Below, piece after piece: positions 32,848 to 41,725 of a DNA stretch of 64,000 bases. The DNA lies in NCBI GenBank assembly GCA_963757135.1, contig CAVWQE010000003.1, positions 1-64,000 on the forward strand, written 5' to 3'. How positions within the stretch are numbered: position 1 is the first letter of the stretch; the number at the start of each line of letters is the position of its first letter. The translations under genes and the position numbers were made by a program. The notes under the pieces are model-generated. The model searched no databases and was not told the DNA's origin. It was given only the letters and a program-made list of their open reading frames with translations. This DNA comes from Gp1-AA145 sp963757135 (GTDB lineage Bacteria; Acidobacteriota; Terriglobia; Terriglobales; Acidobacteriaceae).

Positions 32848-33780
32848 CTAACCGCAGGAGTGGAGGGTCATGTAGTCAATCAGCGACACTTCGTAGTTTG
32901 TTTCTTCCGATTTCCAGGCCGAGAGATCAACGTTCAGCATCGTTTCCAGACCCTCCACTTCAGGGCGGAACATGTCCAGCACCGCTCTTAAGATCGTGGG
33001 CGACACCGGCGGGAAAGGATCGCCACCGGATAGAAAAGTTTTTACAAACGCAGATTTCCGGAGCGCCACCGCGATCCTGTCCAGATGCCCGGCTTTTAGC
33101 CGGTTCGCGAGCGCGACGCCGATTCGAGTGAACATCAAATTGCGTGGTTGTGTGAACCCCTCAGATGGGTGTACCAGACGCTTCTGCGCGTCGGTTAGTT
33201 CGAACCGGTGAATGCCGATGAAACCCGCGATGTCATCAATGTAGTCTTGCGATCTATCGCGCAGTTGATCGTAGAAGGTTGCCAATACCTGCGTCGGACC
33301 GATGGCGTGATACCAGGACTTCAGGTGGGTCGCGTATTTTCCCGACTCCAGCAACTCAGGGTCAAAGAGCACCGCATCCTCAAAGCTGCAGCGAATCATC
33401 CCATAAGCGCGCTTAATCCGATACAGCGATAACGCGCGCTCAACCGGATGACGGAAAATACAAATTACCTTGGCCCGCGGGAAGGTTCTGGCGATGCGTT
33501 CACGAGCCTGGGCGGAAGCGAAATATGTGGGTGCAACTTCGCCACGTGGTTTGTCGGTGTCACCCGGGTGGCCGAAGTAGCGCAGATACCAATCCAGCCC
33601 GAGGTTGAAGTGCAAATCGAAGAATCTGGTTTCTTTAATGTGGTTCGGCAGGGAAGTGTATCTACTTAAAAGATCGTGGATCCAACTGGTTCCCGTCCGG
33701 GGAGGACCGATCACGAAAAAGGATGGCGCCGATTGTCCGTTTGTGATCCGCGTGATCGCTTTGCAATCTGAGATGGACAT
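32848..33780 (-). CDS. sulfotransferase-family protein
   Basis: A 310-residue PAPS-dependent sulfotransferase. The 5'-phosphosulfate loop is FFVIGPPRTGTSWIHDLLSRY; the 3'-phosphate site lies in KVICIFRHPVERALSLYRI. KETRFFDLHFNLGLDWYLRYF and GEVAPTYFAS match the family layout for carbohydrate or lipid acceptors. The acceptor is unknown. It lies alone on the minus strand, convergent with the two-component pair. Confidence 0.85.
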   Translation of the reverse strand: MSISDCKAITRITNGQSAPSFFVIGPPRTGTSWIHDLLSRYTSLPNHIKETRFFDLHFNLGLDWYLRYFGHPGDTDKPRGEVAPTYFASAQARERIARTFPRAKVICIFRHPVERALSLYRIKRAYGMIRCSFEDAVLFDPELLESGKYATHLKSWYHAIGPTQVLATFYDQLRDRSQDYIDDIAGFIGIHRFELTDAQKRLVHPSEGFTQPRNLMFTRIGVALANRLKAGHLDRIAVALRKSAFVKTFLSGGDPFPPVSPTILRAVLDMFRPEVEGLETMLNVDLSAWKSEETNYEVSLIDYMTLHSCG

Positions 33781-33903
33781 CTGCTTGCCTCTTCAGGTTT
33801 TTCGTGCGACGCGCTGAGAGGAGCCCGGCATCGCCGTACAACGAACTTAGGATGGAGAACTGTGCAACTCAGTTTGGCAACTGAGACGGAATTTAACTAA
33901 CTT

Positions 33904-34653
33904 TTAATGTGCGAATTGCAGCAGCGCGAAAATACCTACCCACAGCACTCCCATAAAGTGCCAGTACCATGCCGCTATTTCGAGAACGATTCGCCTGTGT
34001 TCGATCGAGCGGTGCAGAAGTGCGATTCCACAGGCGTAGAGCAGCGCGACAATACCGCCCGAAACATGCACAGCATGGGCACCGGTGAGCAGGTAGAAAA
34101 ACGGACTCATGCCCACGGTTGAAACATGAAAACCGTGTTTGCGGAGCGCTTCCCAGGCCAGCCACTGACCTGCAAGGAATGACAGACCGAGGGCGACAGT
34201 CAGCGCCAGCCATGGAAACCGCCACTCGCGGCCTGGAGCAATTCCGGGTATGGCGTGTACGGGCGCCAGCAGCATGTCACGCGCCAGATTGCGGCGTGCC
34301 ATCTCGATCGTGATACTGGCAAGCAACAGAATGAAGGTGTTCCACAGCAGCAGGCGCACGGGGAGGGTTACGGGAATCCACTCACGTATATAAGCGTGAG
34401 TTTGCGGGTCGAGAACGACGCTGGATTGACGCACCAGGAAGGCTACGGTCACCGCAAGGAAGCCAACGCAGATCGCTGCGATTCCAAGAATCAGGGCCAA
34501 CCTGGCGCGATACAAACGGCGTTCGTACTCCGGGGGACCCTCGCCTCCATCCCCACGATCTCCGCCACCGCCATACGCCGGAGGGTGCAGACCGCCCCGC
34601 CCCAGTCCGGACTTCAACCGATCAACCGTTGCGGAAGGTGTTGCGACTGGCAT
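33904..34653 (-). CDS. haem-copper oxidase subunit III-like protein
   Basis: A 249-residue protein with a Gly/Asp-rich N-terminal linker (GGGGDRGDGGEGPPEYERRLY) and seven TM segments. Subunit III features are LLLWNTFILLLASITIEMARR, LGLSFLAGQWLAWEALRKHG, FFYLLTGAHAVHVSGGIVALLY and AWYWHFMGVLWVGIFALL. No subunit I or II gene is in the window. The next minus-strand gene upstream in transcription is a small cytochrome c, suggesting a split respiratory unit. Confidence 0.85.
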   Translation of the reverse strand: MPVATPSATVDRLKSGLGRGGLHPPAYGGGGDRGDGGEGPPEYERRLYRARLALILGIAAICVGFLAVTVAFLVRQSSVVLDPQTHAYIREWIPVTLPVRLLLWNTFILLLASITIEMARRNLARDMLLAPVHAIPGIAPGREWRFPWLALTVALGLSFLAGQWLAWEALRKHGFHVSTVGMSPFFYLLTGAHAVHVSGGIVALLYACGIALLHRSIEHRRIVLEIAAWYWHFMGVLWVGIFALLQFAH

Positions 34654-34682
34654 ACTGCGCGCTTCTCGGTACCCGTTGGCAG

Positions 34683-35057
34683 CTAATTCTTTTTTGCTGG
34701 CGGCGTCTTCCCTAACTGGCGAACGTATTTAACCACCTGAGTGATCTCTTCATCGCTCAACTGGTCGGCAAAGGCCGGCATGTTGGCTTGACCGTCGTGC
34801 ACGATTTTGTGCAATTCAGCATCGCTCAGCTTCTGTACGTCTTTTGAATGGAAATTGGCGGCTTGCAGTTGTTTGCCAAGAGGCGTATTACCAGTGCCAT
34901 CGGCGCCGTGGCAAACAACGCACTTACTCTTGAAGGTGGCCGCGCCACCGGACTTGGCATGTTCCTGCGCCAGCAGCGAACAGCACGTGACGAATAGTAG
35001 GATTACCAGCCATGAAACTGACGTCTGGGATTGCAGTTTCACTAGTCTTTCCTCCAT
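34683..35057 (-). CDS. small c-type cytochrome
   Basis: A 124-residue exported cytochrome c: signal SWLVILLFVTCCSLLAQ, haem site FKSKCVVCHGADGTGNTPLG and the axial Met region QANMPAFADQLSDEEITQVVKYVRQLG. Electron carrier of the class I type. It lies 29 bases upstream of the oxidase subunit III gene on the same strand, so the two probably form an operon. Start ATG 35057; a longer frame exists to 35087. Confidence 0.88.
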   Translation of the reverse strand: MEERLVKLQSQTSVSWLVILLFVTCCSLLAQEHAKSGGAATFKSKCVVCHGADGTGNTPLGKQLQAANFHSKDVQKLSDAELHKIVHDGQANMPAFADQLSDEEITQVVKYVRQLGKTPPAKKN

Positions 35058-35284
35058 GGAAGAATGCGCGCTCTTGCGGGCCCGCACCGAATCGAACTCT
35101 TTTGGATGATAACTGACAGCTTCGCGATTCTGTGCTCGCTTCAGCTATGTCAGGTTCCGCCCGCAGCCTATGGTCCTCATATCTTCTACCATTCTTCTAC
35201 CATGCCTCGGGGCGGTGCCATTGATATACGGGGTTTATGTACGCCGGTTTCAGCGTGGCGGTGCGCGCCGTACAATCCTATTCA

Positions 35285-35719
35285 ATGACCAGAAACGATC
35301 CCGTCAAGAAGAATTATTGCTTCGCGTGTGGGCAGGACAATCCCGACGGCATGCACTTGAAGTTTCACGCTGATGCGTCCGGAAAGCATTACAGCTGTCG
35401 TTTTCGACTTGGGAAGCGCTACAGCGGGCCTCCCGGGCACTGCCATGGTGGAATTATCGCCACCATTCTTGACGATGCCATGAGCAAGCTGAACAAATTG
35501 CGCGATCAGCCCGCCGCCACCGCTCGCATGAGCGTCGAGTATTTGCGGCCAGTCCCGCTCCATAAACCACTGCGGGTTGAATCCCGAGAGATTGGCAAGC
35601 GCGGCCGCAGACTTAGCCGCACTGCCGAGATCCTCGATGACAAGGGAACGGTTCTCGCCCGCAGCCGCGGCCTCTTCGTGATCATTGATCCGCATCATGT
35701 GTTCAGACGTAAGAGATGA
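35285..35719 (+). CDS. PaaI-type hotdog thioesterase
   Basis: A 144-residue hotdog protein: NYCFACGQDNPDGMHLKF, GPPGHCHGGIIATILDDAMSKLN (catalytic region with HGG), TARMSVEYLRPVPLHKPLRVES and the closing strand. It likely hydrolyses acyl-CoA thioesters. It precedes the MFS gene by about 60 bases on the same strand. Confidence 0.8.
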   Translation: MTRNDPVKKNYCFACGQDNPDGMHLKFHADASGKHYSCRFRLGKRYSGPPGHCHGGIIATILDDAMSKLNKLRDQPAATARMSVEYLRPVPLHKPLRVESREIGKRGRRLSRTAEILDDKGTVLARSRGLFVIIDPHHVFRRKR

Positions 35720-35783
35720 ACCAAACGTTTGGTGCGACGGGCGAGGCTCTTGACGCTTGCAATCCCGGGCGCGGCAGCGCAGA

Positions 35784-37061
35784 ATGCCACGACCTCCAAT
35801 GTCGCGTACCCTCGACAGAAACCGCACTCGCAACACTTTCGCGCCCACGCTTACACTCCTCGCGATCTGCGTTCTCATCAGTTACGTTGATCGCGGCATT
35901 CTCTCGGTCGCAGCTCCCCGGATACAAGATGAGCTTGCCCTCTCGGCGTCGCAGGTAGGACTTCTGCTGGGCGCGTTTTTTCCGGCTTATACCGTAATGC
36001 AGTTTGTCAGCAGTTGGCTGGTTGACCGCTTCAATGTTAATTGGTTCATCGCGTCGGGATATCTGTTGTGGTCATTATCCACCGCAGCCACGGGAATCTT
36101 TCGTGGATTCGCACTGTTGCTGGTCATGCGCCTTCTATTGGGAATTGGTGAATCGGCGGCGTTTCCGTCGTGCTCGAAAATCCTTGCGCATCACTTACCG
36201 GAGAATCGTCGCGGCTTCGCCAACGGTCTGCTCATGGCCGGCATCCGCCTGGGGCCTGCGATTGGAACGTTCGGCGCGGGACCACTGATCGCGAGATACG
36301 GCTGGCGTCCAGTCTTTATAGGCATTGGAGTTCTCAGCCTGCTCTGGTTACCGGCATGGTTCAGGTGGATGCCGGCGCAGGAGTCAGCGCCGAAGGACGT
36401 GAAACTCGGCCCCGGCAACGCTGCCATTTTGGGGCAGCGTTCGTTCTGGGGTGCAGCCATCGGGCACTTTTCCGTGAACTATGTTTTCTATTTCATGCTG
36501 ACCTGGCTACCGTTTTATCTGGTGCGCGAGCGCGGACTCTCAATGACTGAAATGGTTCGGTCGGCTGGAATCTATTACTTGACGGATGCTACCTCTTCGG
36601 CGGTTACCGGGTGGGCGTCCGACTTTTGGATGCGCCGAGGTGGCTCCGCCACCCTGGTTCGAAAATCGACGATGGCCCTTGGGTACCTGATAACCATCGT
36701 GGCGATCAGCGGCTGTGCGCTGGCCGGGCCGCGAACCTACTTCGCATGGCTACTCGCAGCCGGCGTTGGTGTGGGCATGATAGGAGTAGGTGTGTTCGCG
36801 TTTGCTCAAACGTTGGCTGGCAGGCAAGCGGCAGGGAAGTGGACAGGCTTGCAAAATGGCTTCGGCAACTTCGCCGGTATCATCGGCCCGGCACTCACCG
36901 GGTTCGTTGTACAGAAGACCGGCAACTTCCTTGCGCCATTTGCGATAACCGTCGTCGTGCTTGTCATCGGTGGCCTGGGATGGGTGTTCGTCGTCGGCGG
37001 GGTTGAAGAAACTAAATGGGCGTCGAATCTCGAGGCTGTTGCCGTATCCGGCGACACCTGA
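35784..37061 (+). CDS. MFS transporter (organic anion/sugar-acid type)
   Basis: A 425-residue, 12-TM major facilitator protein. Motifs: ISYVDRGILSVAAPRIQDELALSASQVGLLLGAFFPAYTVMQ (TM1-TM2), LVDRFNVNWFIASGYLLWSLSTAATG (motif A-like loop and TM3) and GIGESAAFPSCSKILAHHLPENRRGFANGL, which is the signature of the anion:cation symporter branch (phthalate, glucarate or glucuronate transporters). Substrate unknown. Start ATG 35784 or 35799. Transcribed with the thioesterase gene upstream. Confidence 0.85.
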   Translation: MPRPPMSRTLDRNRTRNTFAPTLTLLAICVLISYVDRGILSVAAPRIQDELALSASQVGLLLGAFFPAYTVMQFVSSWLVDRFNVNWFIASGYLLWSLSTAATGIFRGFALLLVMRLLLGIGESAAFPSCSKILAHHLPENRRGFANGLLMAGIRLGPAIGTFGAGPLIARYGWRPVFIGIGVLSLLWLPAWFRWMPAQESAPKDVKLGPGNAAILGQRSFWGAAIGHFSVNYVFYFMLTWLPFYLVRERGLSMTEMVRSAGIYYLTDATSSAVTGWASDFWMRRGGSATLVRKSTMALGYLITIVAISGCALAGPRTYFAWLLAAGVGVGMIGVGVFAFAQTLAGRQAAGKWTGLQNGFGNFAGIIGPALTGFVVQKTGNFLAPFAITVVVLVIGGLGWVFVVGGVEETKWASNLEAVAVSGDT

Positions 37062-37141
37062 AACCAGAGCCGCCCCGCCGCGTGCTGTAAAATAGGTGCA
37101 TCGTAGTTCGCATACTCTTCACGATCGCGAAATGAGATTCC

Positions 37142-38107
37142 ATGTCCCAGAACAACGGTAGTCCTACCAGTCTTCGCCTCAAAACCGGCCTTGCTGAAAT
37201 GCTCAAGGGCGGCGTCGTCATGGACGTCACCGACGCCCGCCAGGCGGAGATCGCCGAACGCGCCGGCGCGGTGTCCGTCATGGCTCTGGAGCGCGTGCCT
37301 GCGCAGATTCGCGCCGAAGGCGGCGTCGCCCGCATGGCGTCACCAAAGAAAATCCGCGAGATCATGGCTGCAGTGTCTATTCCTGTAATGGCCAAGTGCC
37401 GTATCGGCCACTTTGCCGAGGCGCAAATCCTCCAAGAACTTGGAGTGGATTACATCGACGAATCCGAAGTGCTCACGCCCGCCGACGAAGCCCACCACGT
37501 TGATAAGCACGCTTTCAAGGTTCCGTTCGTGTGCGGCGCGCGCAACCTAGGGGAAGCACTGCGCCGCATCGCCGAAGGCGCGGCTATGATCCGCACTAAG
37601 GGTGAGGCCGGCACCGGAGACGTGGTCCACGCCGTGAAGCACATGCGTCAGATCGTGCAGGAGATGAAAATTCTCACCGTGCTCAGCGAAGAAGAACTTT
37701 ACGCTAAAGCCAAAGAGCATCAGGCGCCATACGAACTCATCAAACTGGTCGCGAAAACCGGGAAGCTGCCCGTGCCGAATTTCTCTGCCGGAGGCATTGC
37801 CACGCCAGCCGACGCGTCCCTCGTGATGCAACTTGGCGCAGAAGCAGTATTTGTCGGCTCAGGCATCTTCATGGGCAAACGCACAACCTGCACCCATTCA
37901 CTTGAAACCCACCCCCACGACGACAGCTGCGCCATGGCTCCGCCCGAGGAAGCTGAGAAACGGGCACGCGCCATCGTTAAGGCCGCGACCCACTTCAACG
38001 ACCCCAAGGTGCTGCTCGAAGTCAGCGAAGACCTGACTGGCGCCATGAAGGGTCTGGCGGTTGCCGCCATGGATGAAGCCAGCATGATGCAGACGCGGGG
38101 ATGGTAG
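37142..38107 (+). CDS. pdxS: pyridoxal 5'-phosphate synthase lyase subunit PdxS
   Basis: A 321-residue PdxS (family about 290-300). The TIM-barrel core is RLKTGLAEMLKGGVVMDVTDARQAEIAERAGAVSVMALERVPAQIR, with catalytic Lys in MAKCRIGHF and RTKGEAGTG, the phosphate site FSAGGIATPADASLVMQLGAEAVFVGSGIF, and the C-terminal KRARAIVKAATHFNDPK. About 20 extra residues (from KRTTCTHSLE to APPEEA) sit between GSGIF and KRARAIV. PdxS makes PLP from ribose-5-phosphate, glyceraldehyde-3-phosphate and ammonia supplied by PdxT; no pdxT is in the window. Confidence 0.97.
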   Translation: MSQNNGSPTSLRLKTGLAEMLKGGVVMDVTDARQAEIAERAGAVSVMALERVPAQIRAEGGVARMASPKKIREIMAAVSIPVMAKCRIGHFAEAQILQELGVDYIDESEVLTPADEAHHVDKHAFKVPFVCGARNLGEALRRIAEGAAMIRTKGEAGTGDVVHAVKHMRQIVQEMKILTVLSEEELYAKAKEHQAPYELIKLVAKTGKLPVPNFSAGGIATPADASLVMQLGAEAVFVGSGIFMGKRTTCTHSLETHPHDDSCAMAPPEEAEKRARAIVKAATHFNDPKVLLEVSEDLTGAMKGLAVAAMDEASMMQTRGW

Positions 38108-38334
38108 GCTGACTAGCATCGTCCCCGCTTTTCCAGCTCTGGTCAGGGAAGCGAAGCCGCCGTTTACTGCATCAAAACGCCATTCGGACTAAACGCGTTG
38201 TTCAATGTCAGTCCGCGGCTTAGGATGAATCATCAGGAAAACCAGCATTTTCAGCGTATTGAAGGTCAGTGACCGTGCGGATACGCCGCCTCATTTGGAC
38301 CTCACATCAATGTTAGGATAAAGACTCCATATCT

Positions 38335-39834
38335 ATGCCCCTAAAAACTCTGTTCCTGAACCCACCTTCCTTTGAAAACTTTGATGGCGGCGCGGGATCG
38401 CGCTGGCCCGCTACTCGTGAAATCGAGTCCTACTGGTATCCGGTGTGGCTCGCTTATCCGACGGGTATGCTCGAAGGTGCACGGCTCTTGGACGCGCCGT
38501 CTCACCACGTTTCTGCGGAAGAGACCATCAAAATTTCCAAGGAATATGAGTTCCTGGTGCTCTACACCAGCACCCCTGGGTTCCCGGGTGACATTCGTTT
38601 AGCGCAAAGAATCAAAGACGAGAATCCTAAGATCAAGATCGCCTTCGTCGGGCCTCATGTGACCGTCCTGCCGGAAAGATCTCTGCAGGATGCAAGCGCC
38701 GTCGATTTCATCGTGCGCAAAGAATTCGACTATGCCGTCAAGGAATTCGCGGATGGCAAACCGCTCGACCAGATCTTAGGCGTGTCTTACCGCAACAACG
38801 GCTCGATCGCCCATAACGCCGATCGCCCGCAGCTCCAGGATCTCGACGCTCTTCCGCACGTAACCGACGTCTATCACCGCGATCTAGACGTAAGGCGGTA
38901 CAGCGTGCCATTTCTACTTCATCCTTATGTTTCCCTCTACACTACGCGCGGATGTCCCGCGCAGTGCACGTTCTGTTTGTGGCCGCAAACCACCAGCGGA
39001 CATGCGTGGCGCAAGCGCTCGACCGACGACGTCGCACGCGAGATGGCCAAGGCCAAAGAATACTGGCCGTACGTGAGAGAATTTTTCTTTGACGACGACA
39101 CGTTCAATATTCAAAAAGCGCGGACCGTGGAACTCTGCGCGAAACTCAAACCATTGAAGCTTACCTGGTCGTGCACTTCGCGCGTGACCACGGATTTTGA
39201 AACCCTGAAAGCCATGAAAGAAGCGGGCTGCCGCTTGTTGATCGTCGGATACGAGTCTGGTGATCAGCAGATTCTGAAAAACATCAAGAAAGGCGCGACG
39301 ATCGAGCGCGCCCGGCAATTTACCAAAGACGCGCACAAGCTGGGCTTGGTAATCCACGGTGACTTCATTCTCGGCCTGCCCGGTGAAACGCGCGAAACCA
39401 TCAAAAACACCATGGCCTTCGCCAAAGAGCTCGATGTCGAAACCATTCAAGTCTCAGTAGCGCACGCGTACCCCGGAACTGAGCTCTACGATTTTGCCAC
39501 CAAGAACAACTTTATGGTGAAAGGCAGCATGGTGGACGCCGGCGGCCATCAGTTGGCGCATATCGAATACCCAGGACTACCGGCAGATGAGATTCTGCAC
39601 TCGGTTCATCAGTTCTACGACGAATACTATTTCCGGCCCAAGGCTGTGTTCCGCATTCTGAAGAAAGCAGCATTCAATTCCGGCGAGCGCAAGCGCCTGT
39701 ACAAGGATGCGCGCACTTTCCTCAAAGTGCGCTCCATGCGAAACAAGCTAGTAAAGGACAATGCAGCCAGCAACGGACATTCAGCCAAGCCAGAAGCCCC
39801 GGCAGAGACTCCGCAGGAGACCGTGCAGGTCTAG
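38335..39834 (+). CDS. hpnJ: B12-binding radical SAM protein, hopanoid HpnJ-type
   Basis: A 499-residue cobalamin-binding radical SAM protein. The N-terminal domain (LKTLFLNPPSFENFDGGAGSRWPATREIESYWYPVWLAYPTGML) carries the typical HpnJ start; the SAM cluster motif is in TRGCPAQCTFCLW and FFDDDTFNIQKAR. HpnJ forms the cyclitol ether head group of bacteriohopanepolyols from bacteriohopanetetrol. Two half-size EamA transporter genes follow at once (GTG at 39838, four bases after the stop) and may move a hopanoid intermediate. Other hpn genes are not in the window. Confidence 0.8.
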   Translation: MPLKTLFLNPPSFENFDGGAGSRWPATREIESYWYPVWLAYPTGMLEGARLLDAPSHHVSAEETIKISKEYEFLVLYTSTPGFPGDIRLAQRIKDENPKIKIAFVGPHVTVLPERSLQDASAVDFIVRKEFDYAVKEFADGKPLDQILGVSYRNNGSIAHNADRPQLQDLDALPHVTDVYHRDLDVRRYSVPFLLHPYVSLYTTRGCPAQCTFCLWPQTTSGHAWRKRSTDDVAREMAKAKEYWPYVREFFFDDDTFNIQKARTVELCAKLKPLKLTWSCTSRVTTDFETLKAMKEAGCRLLIVGYESGDQQILKNIKKGATIERARQFTKDAHKLGLVIHGDFILGLPGETRETIKNTMAFAKELDVETIQVSVAHAYPGTELYDFATKNNFMVKGSMVDAGGHQLAHIEYPGLPADEILHSVHQFYDEYYFRPKAVFRILKKAAFNSGERKRLYKDARTFLKVRSMRNKLVKDNAASNGHSAKPEAPAETPQETVQV

Positions 39835-39837
39835 TTT

Positions 39838-40266
39838 GTGAACCTCCGCAAATATCTGGTGCTGGGCGGGGTGACCATCTTTGCCCCGGTAGGGGACTCT
39901 CTGCTCTCCTACGGGATGAAGCAGGTCGGCAATATTTCCTTGCACAACATCCACTCGCTTTTTTTCGCGATGACCAACGTATGGGTTGCACTTGGCATTG
40001 TGATGCTACTCGGCTTCTTCGCTGCCTACATGACAGCCCTGTCCTGGGCTGACCTCACTTACGTTTTGCCGGCAAGTTCGCTGGGATACGTGCTGCTGGC
40101 ATTCATTGCGAAGTTTCTATTGCATGAACAGGTCAGCCTCACGCGCTGGCTGGGAATTGCGCTGGTTTCAGCCGGCGTCGGTTTTGTGACCACCGGCCCC
40201 GAGCTGACGCGGCGTCCACCCCGGCGGCGGCTGCCGAACGACCATCCGGCAGCGGAGCACTCATGA
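39838..40266 (+). CDS. EamA-like half transporter 1
   Basis: A 142-residue protein with four TM segments (VLGGVTIFAPVGDSLLSYGMKQVG, WVALGIVMLLGFFAAYMTALSWADLTYVLPASS, LGYVLLAFIAKFLLHEQVSL, LGIALVSAGVGFVTTG). This is one EamA (DMT) unit of ten-TM transporters, split as in ArnE/ArnF or EbrAB. The GTG 39838 start lies four bases after the hpnJ stop and its own stop overlaps the next gene by four bases. It probably dimerises with the protein encoded downstream. Confidence 0.75.
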   Translation: MNLRKYLVLGGVTIFAPVGDSLLSYGMKQVGNISLHNIHSLFFAMTNVWVALGIVMLLGFFAAYMTALSWADLTYVLPASSLGYVLLAFIAKFLLHEQVSLTRWLGIALVSAGVGFVTTGPELTRRPPRRRLPNDHPAAEHS

Positions 40267-40658
40267 TCAGGCACGCCATCAGCAACCTGAACGCCTGGGT
40301 AGCCATTCTCGCGGTCGTTCTGTCGTCTTGCGCCGGGGATGTTTTGCTTGCCCGCGCCATGAAGCAGATAGGCGATCTCGGGCAGTTGGGGGCACGTCGC
40401 GGATTGCTGTTCGTCGCGCTGCTGGTCTTGCGGAACCGCTACTTCCTGCTCGGCGTAGCCTGCATGGCAATTTCGTTCTACAGCCTGCTGTTTGGGCTTT
40501 CGTGGAATGATGTCAGTCTGATCGGGCCGGCGGCTGCTTCTCTGACCTTTGTTGCCAATGCCCTTGCCGCGAAAATCTTTCTGCATGAACGCGTGGATGG
40601 CCGTCGCTGGGCCGCTGCGCTGTTCGTTGCTGCCGGTGTTGTGCTGATGGCAATTTAG
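40263..40658 (+). CDS. EamA-like half transporter 2
   Basis: A 131-residue protein with four TM segments (NAWVAILAVVLSSCAGDVLLARAMKQIG, FLLGVACMAISFYSLLFGLSWNDVSLIGPAAASLTFVANALAA, AALFVAAGVVLMAI). It is clearly related to the protein encoded just upstream and overlaps its stop by four bases (ATGA). Pairs of such half transporters often act as heterodimers in opposite orientation. A lipid or small molecule of the hopanoid pathway is a plausible substrate, by context only. Confidence 0.75.
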   Translation: MIRHAISNLNAWVAILAVVLSSCAGDVLLARAMKQIGDLGQLGARRGLLFVALLVLRNRYFLLGVACMAISFYSLLFGLSWNDVSLIGPAAASLTFVANALAAKIFLHERVDGRRWAAALFVAAGVVLMAI

Positions 40659-40660
40659 TT

Positions 40661-41656
40661 CTATTGGCTGTCGCGCGTGACAGGATTCCACTGCGGGTCA
40701 CCGCTGTTATACCAATTGCGCCAAGCCGCAGCATCATGCGGCAAGTTTTGCCCGGTGATGTCGCGAAGCGCTTGAAAGACCCAAGTGCGGGTTACCGGAT
40801 CGAGAGACTGATCTTCGGCGAAGTCTAAGAGCTTGGGCACTTCAGTGCGGCGCTGCTTTTCGCTCAACATTCCTGATTGTGCCAAGCCACAGGCAGCCTG
40901 CTCTCTAATGCCTGGGTTCGGCTCATCGTGAAAGAGCTCCAGCAGGGGAGGAATGGTCTCGTCGGTGCCGAGATAGGCCAGCCCGTTCACAGCAGCGGAA
41001 CGCACGAATTCGTCGGAATCGTGAATGGAAGACGAGACAATCTCAAAGGCACGATGAGGCTCAACCCCTCGGTTCCCGAGGAGGGAGATGTACCACAGAG
41101 CGTTCATGCGCGCATTACGTTCCCCGAAACGCGACGCATCTTCGAGCAGATCAATGCTGGCCGCCTGCTTCTGATAGTTCATCTCCGCCAACTCTATTTC
41201 GATAGCGGCAGCACGGACCCGCAGATCGTCGGAATCTAAAGCAATTCCAAACAACGAGGACAGGTGCTCTGTCTCTTTCAGCTTGCCGCGCCAACTGTCC
41301 ACTCGCTTCGCGATCTCATCGTTCGCGCCACGATAATGATTAATTGATCGTTCCAGCAGCAGTTCAGCTTGTGCTTGCGGTGTCATCTGGTCAAGCACTT
41401 CGGTCTCGTGTTCGGACAGAACATTTGCGGAAGCCGGTTCCGGCTTACCGTGCAGGCCAATGAAGTGCGCAATGACCTGCCACACCGATTGCGCGCTGCC
41501 CGTTTCAACCGCAAGGGCAAACATGAAAATCAACCCTGCTATCGCGACCAGGGGACGCTTAGGTGATCCCCTGGGTATGCGCTGAACTGGCGAAAATGGA
41601 TCTGAGTCTGCCTGGCTGGCGGCTTGCTCGAGGCGTGGATCAGGGCTGGAACTCAC
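40661..41656 (-). CDS. membrane-anchored HEAT-repeat protein
   Basis: A 331-residue protein with one TM segment (VAIAGLIFMFALAVETG) and HEAT-like repeats in the second half: RNARMNALWYISLLGNRGVEP, SDEFVRSAAVNGLAYLGTDETIPPLLELF and NPGIREQAACGLAQSGML. Such scaffolds mediate protein contacts in the periplasm or cytoplasm. No enzymatic motif is visible. It is convergent with the EamA gene pair and stands alone. Confidence 0.75.
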   Translation of the reverse strand: MSSSPDPRLEQAASQADSDPFSPVQRIPRGSPKRPLVAIAGLIFMFALAVETGSAQSVWQVIAHFIGLHGKPEPASANVLSEHETEVLDQMTPQAQAELLLERSINHYRGANDEIAKRVDSWRGKLKETEHLSSLFGIALDSDDLRVRAAAIEIELAEMNYQKQAASIDLLEDASRFGERNARMNALWYISLLGNRGVEPHRAFEIVSSSIHDSDEFVRSAAVNGLAYLGTDETIPPLLELFHDEPNPGIREQAACGLAQSGMLSEKQRRTEVPKLLDFAEDQSLDPVTRTWVFQALRDITGQNLPHDAAAWRNWYNSGDPQWNPVTRDSQ

Positions 41657-41725
41657 GGTTGAAGTATAGACCGCTGGGTCAAGCCGACAAAGATTACCGG
41701 AATGTGCTTCAGTAACGCGCCGGGA

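Noticed and set aside
38119..38128. TCGTCCCCGC matches the 3' end of tRNA-Asp and might be a distal attachment site.
   Set aside because: Ten bases are too few, and the region between holds core genes such as uvrA and pdxS, so it cannot be an island.
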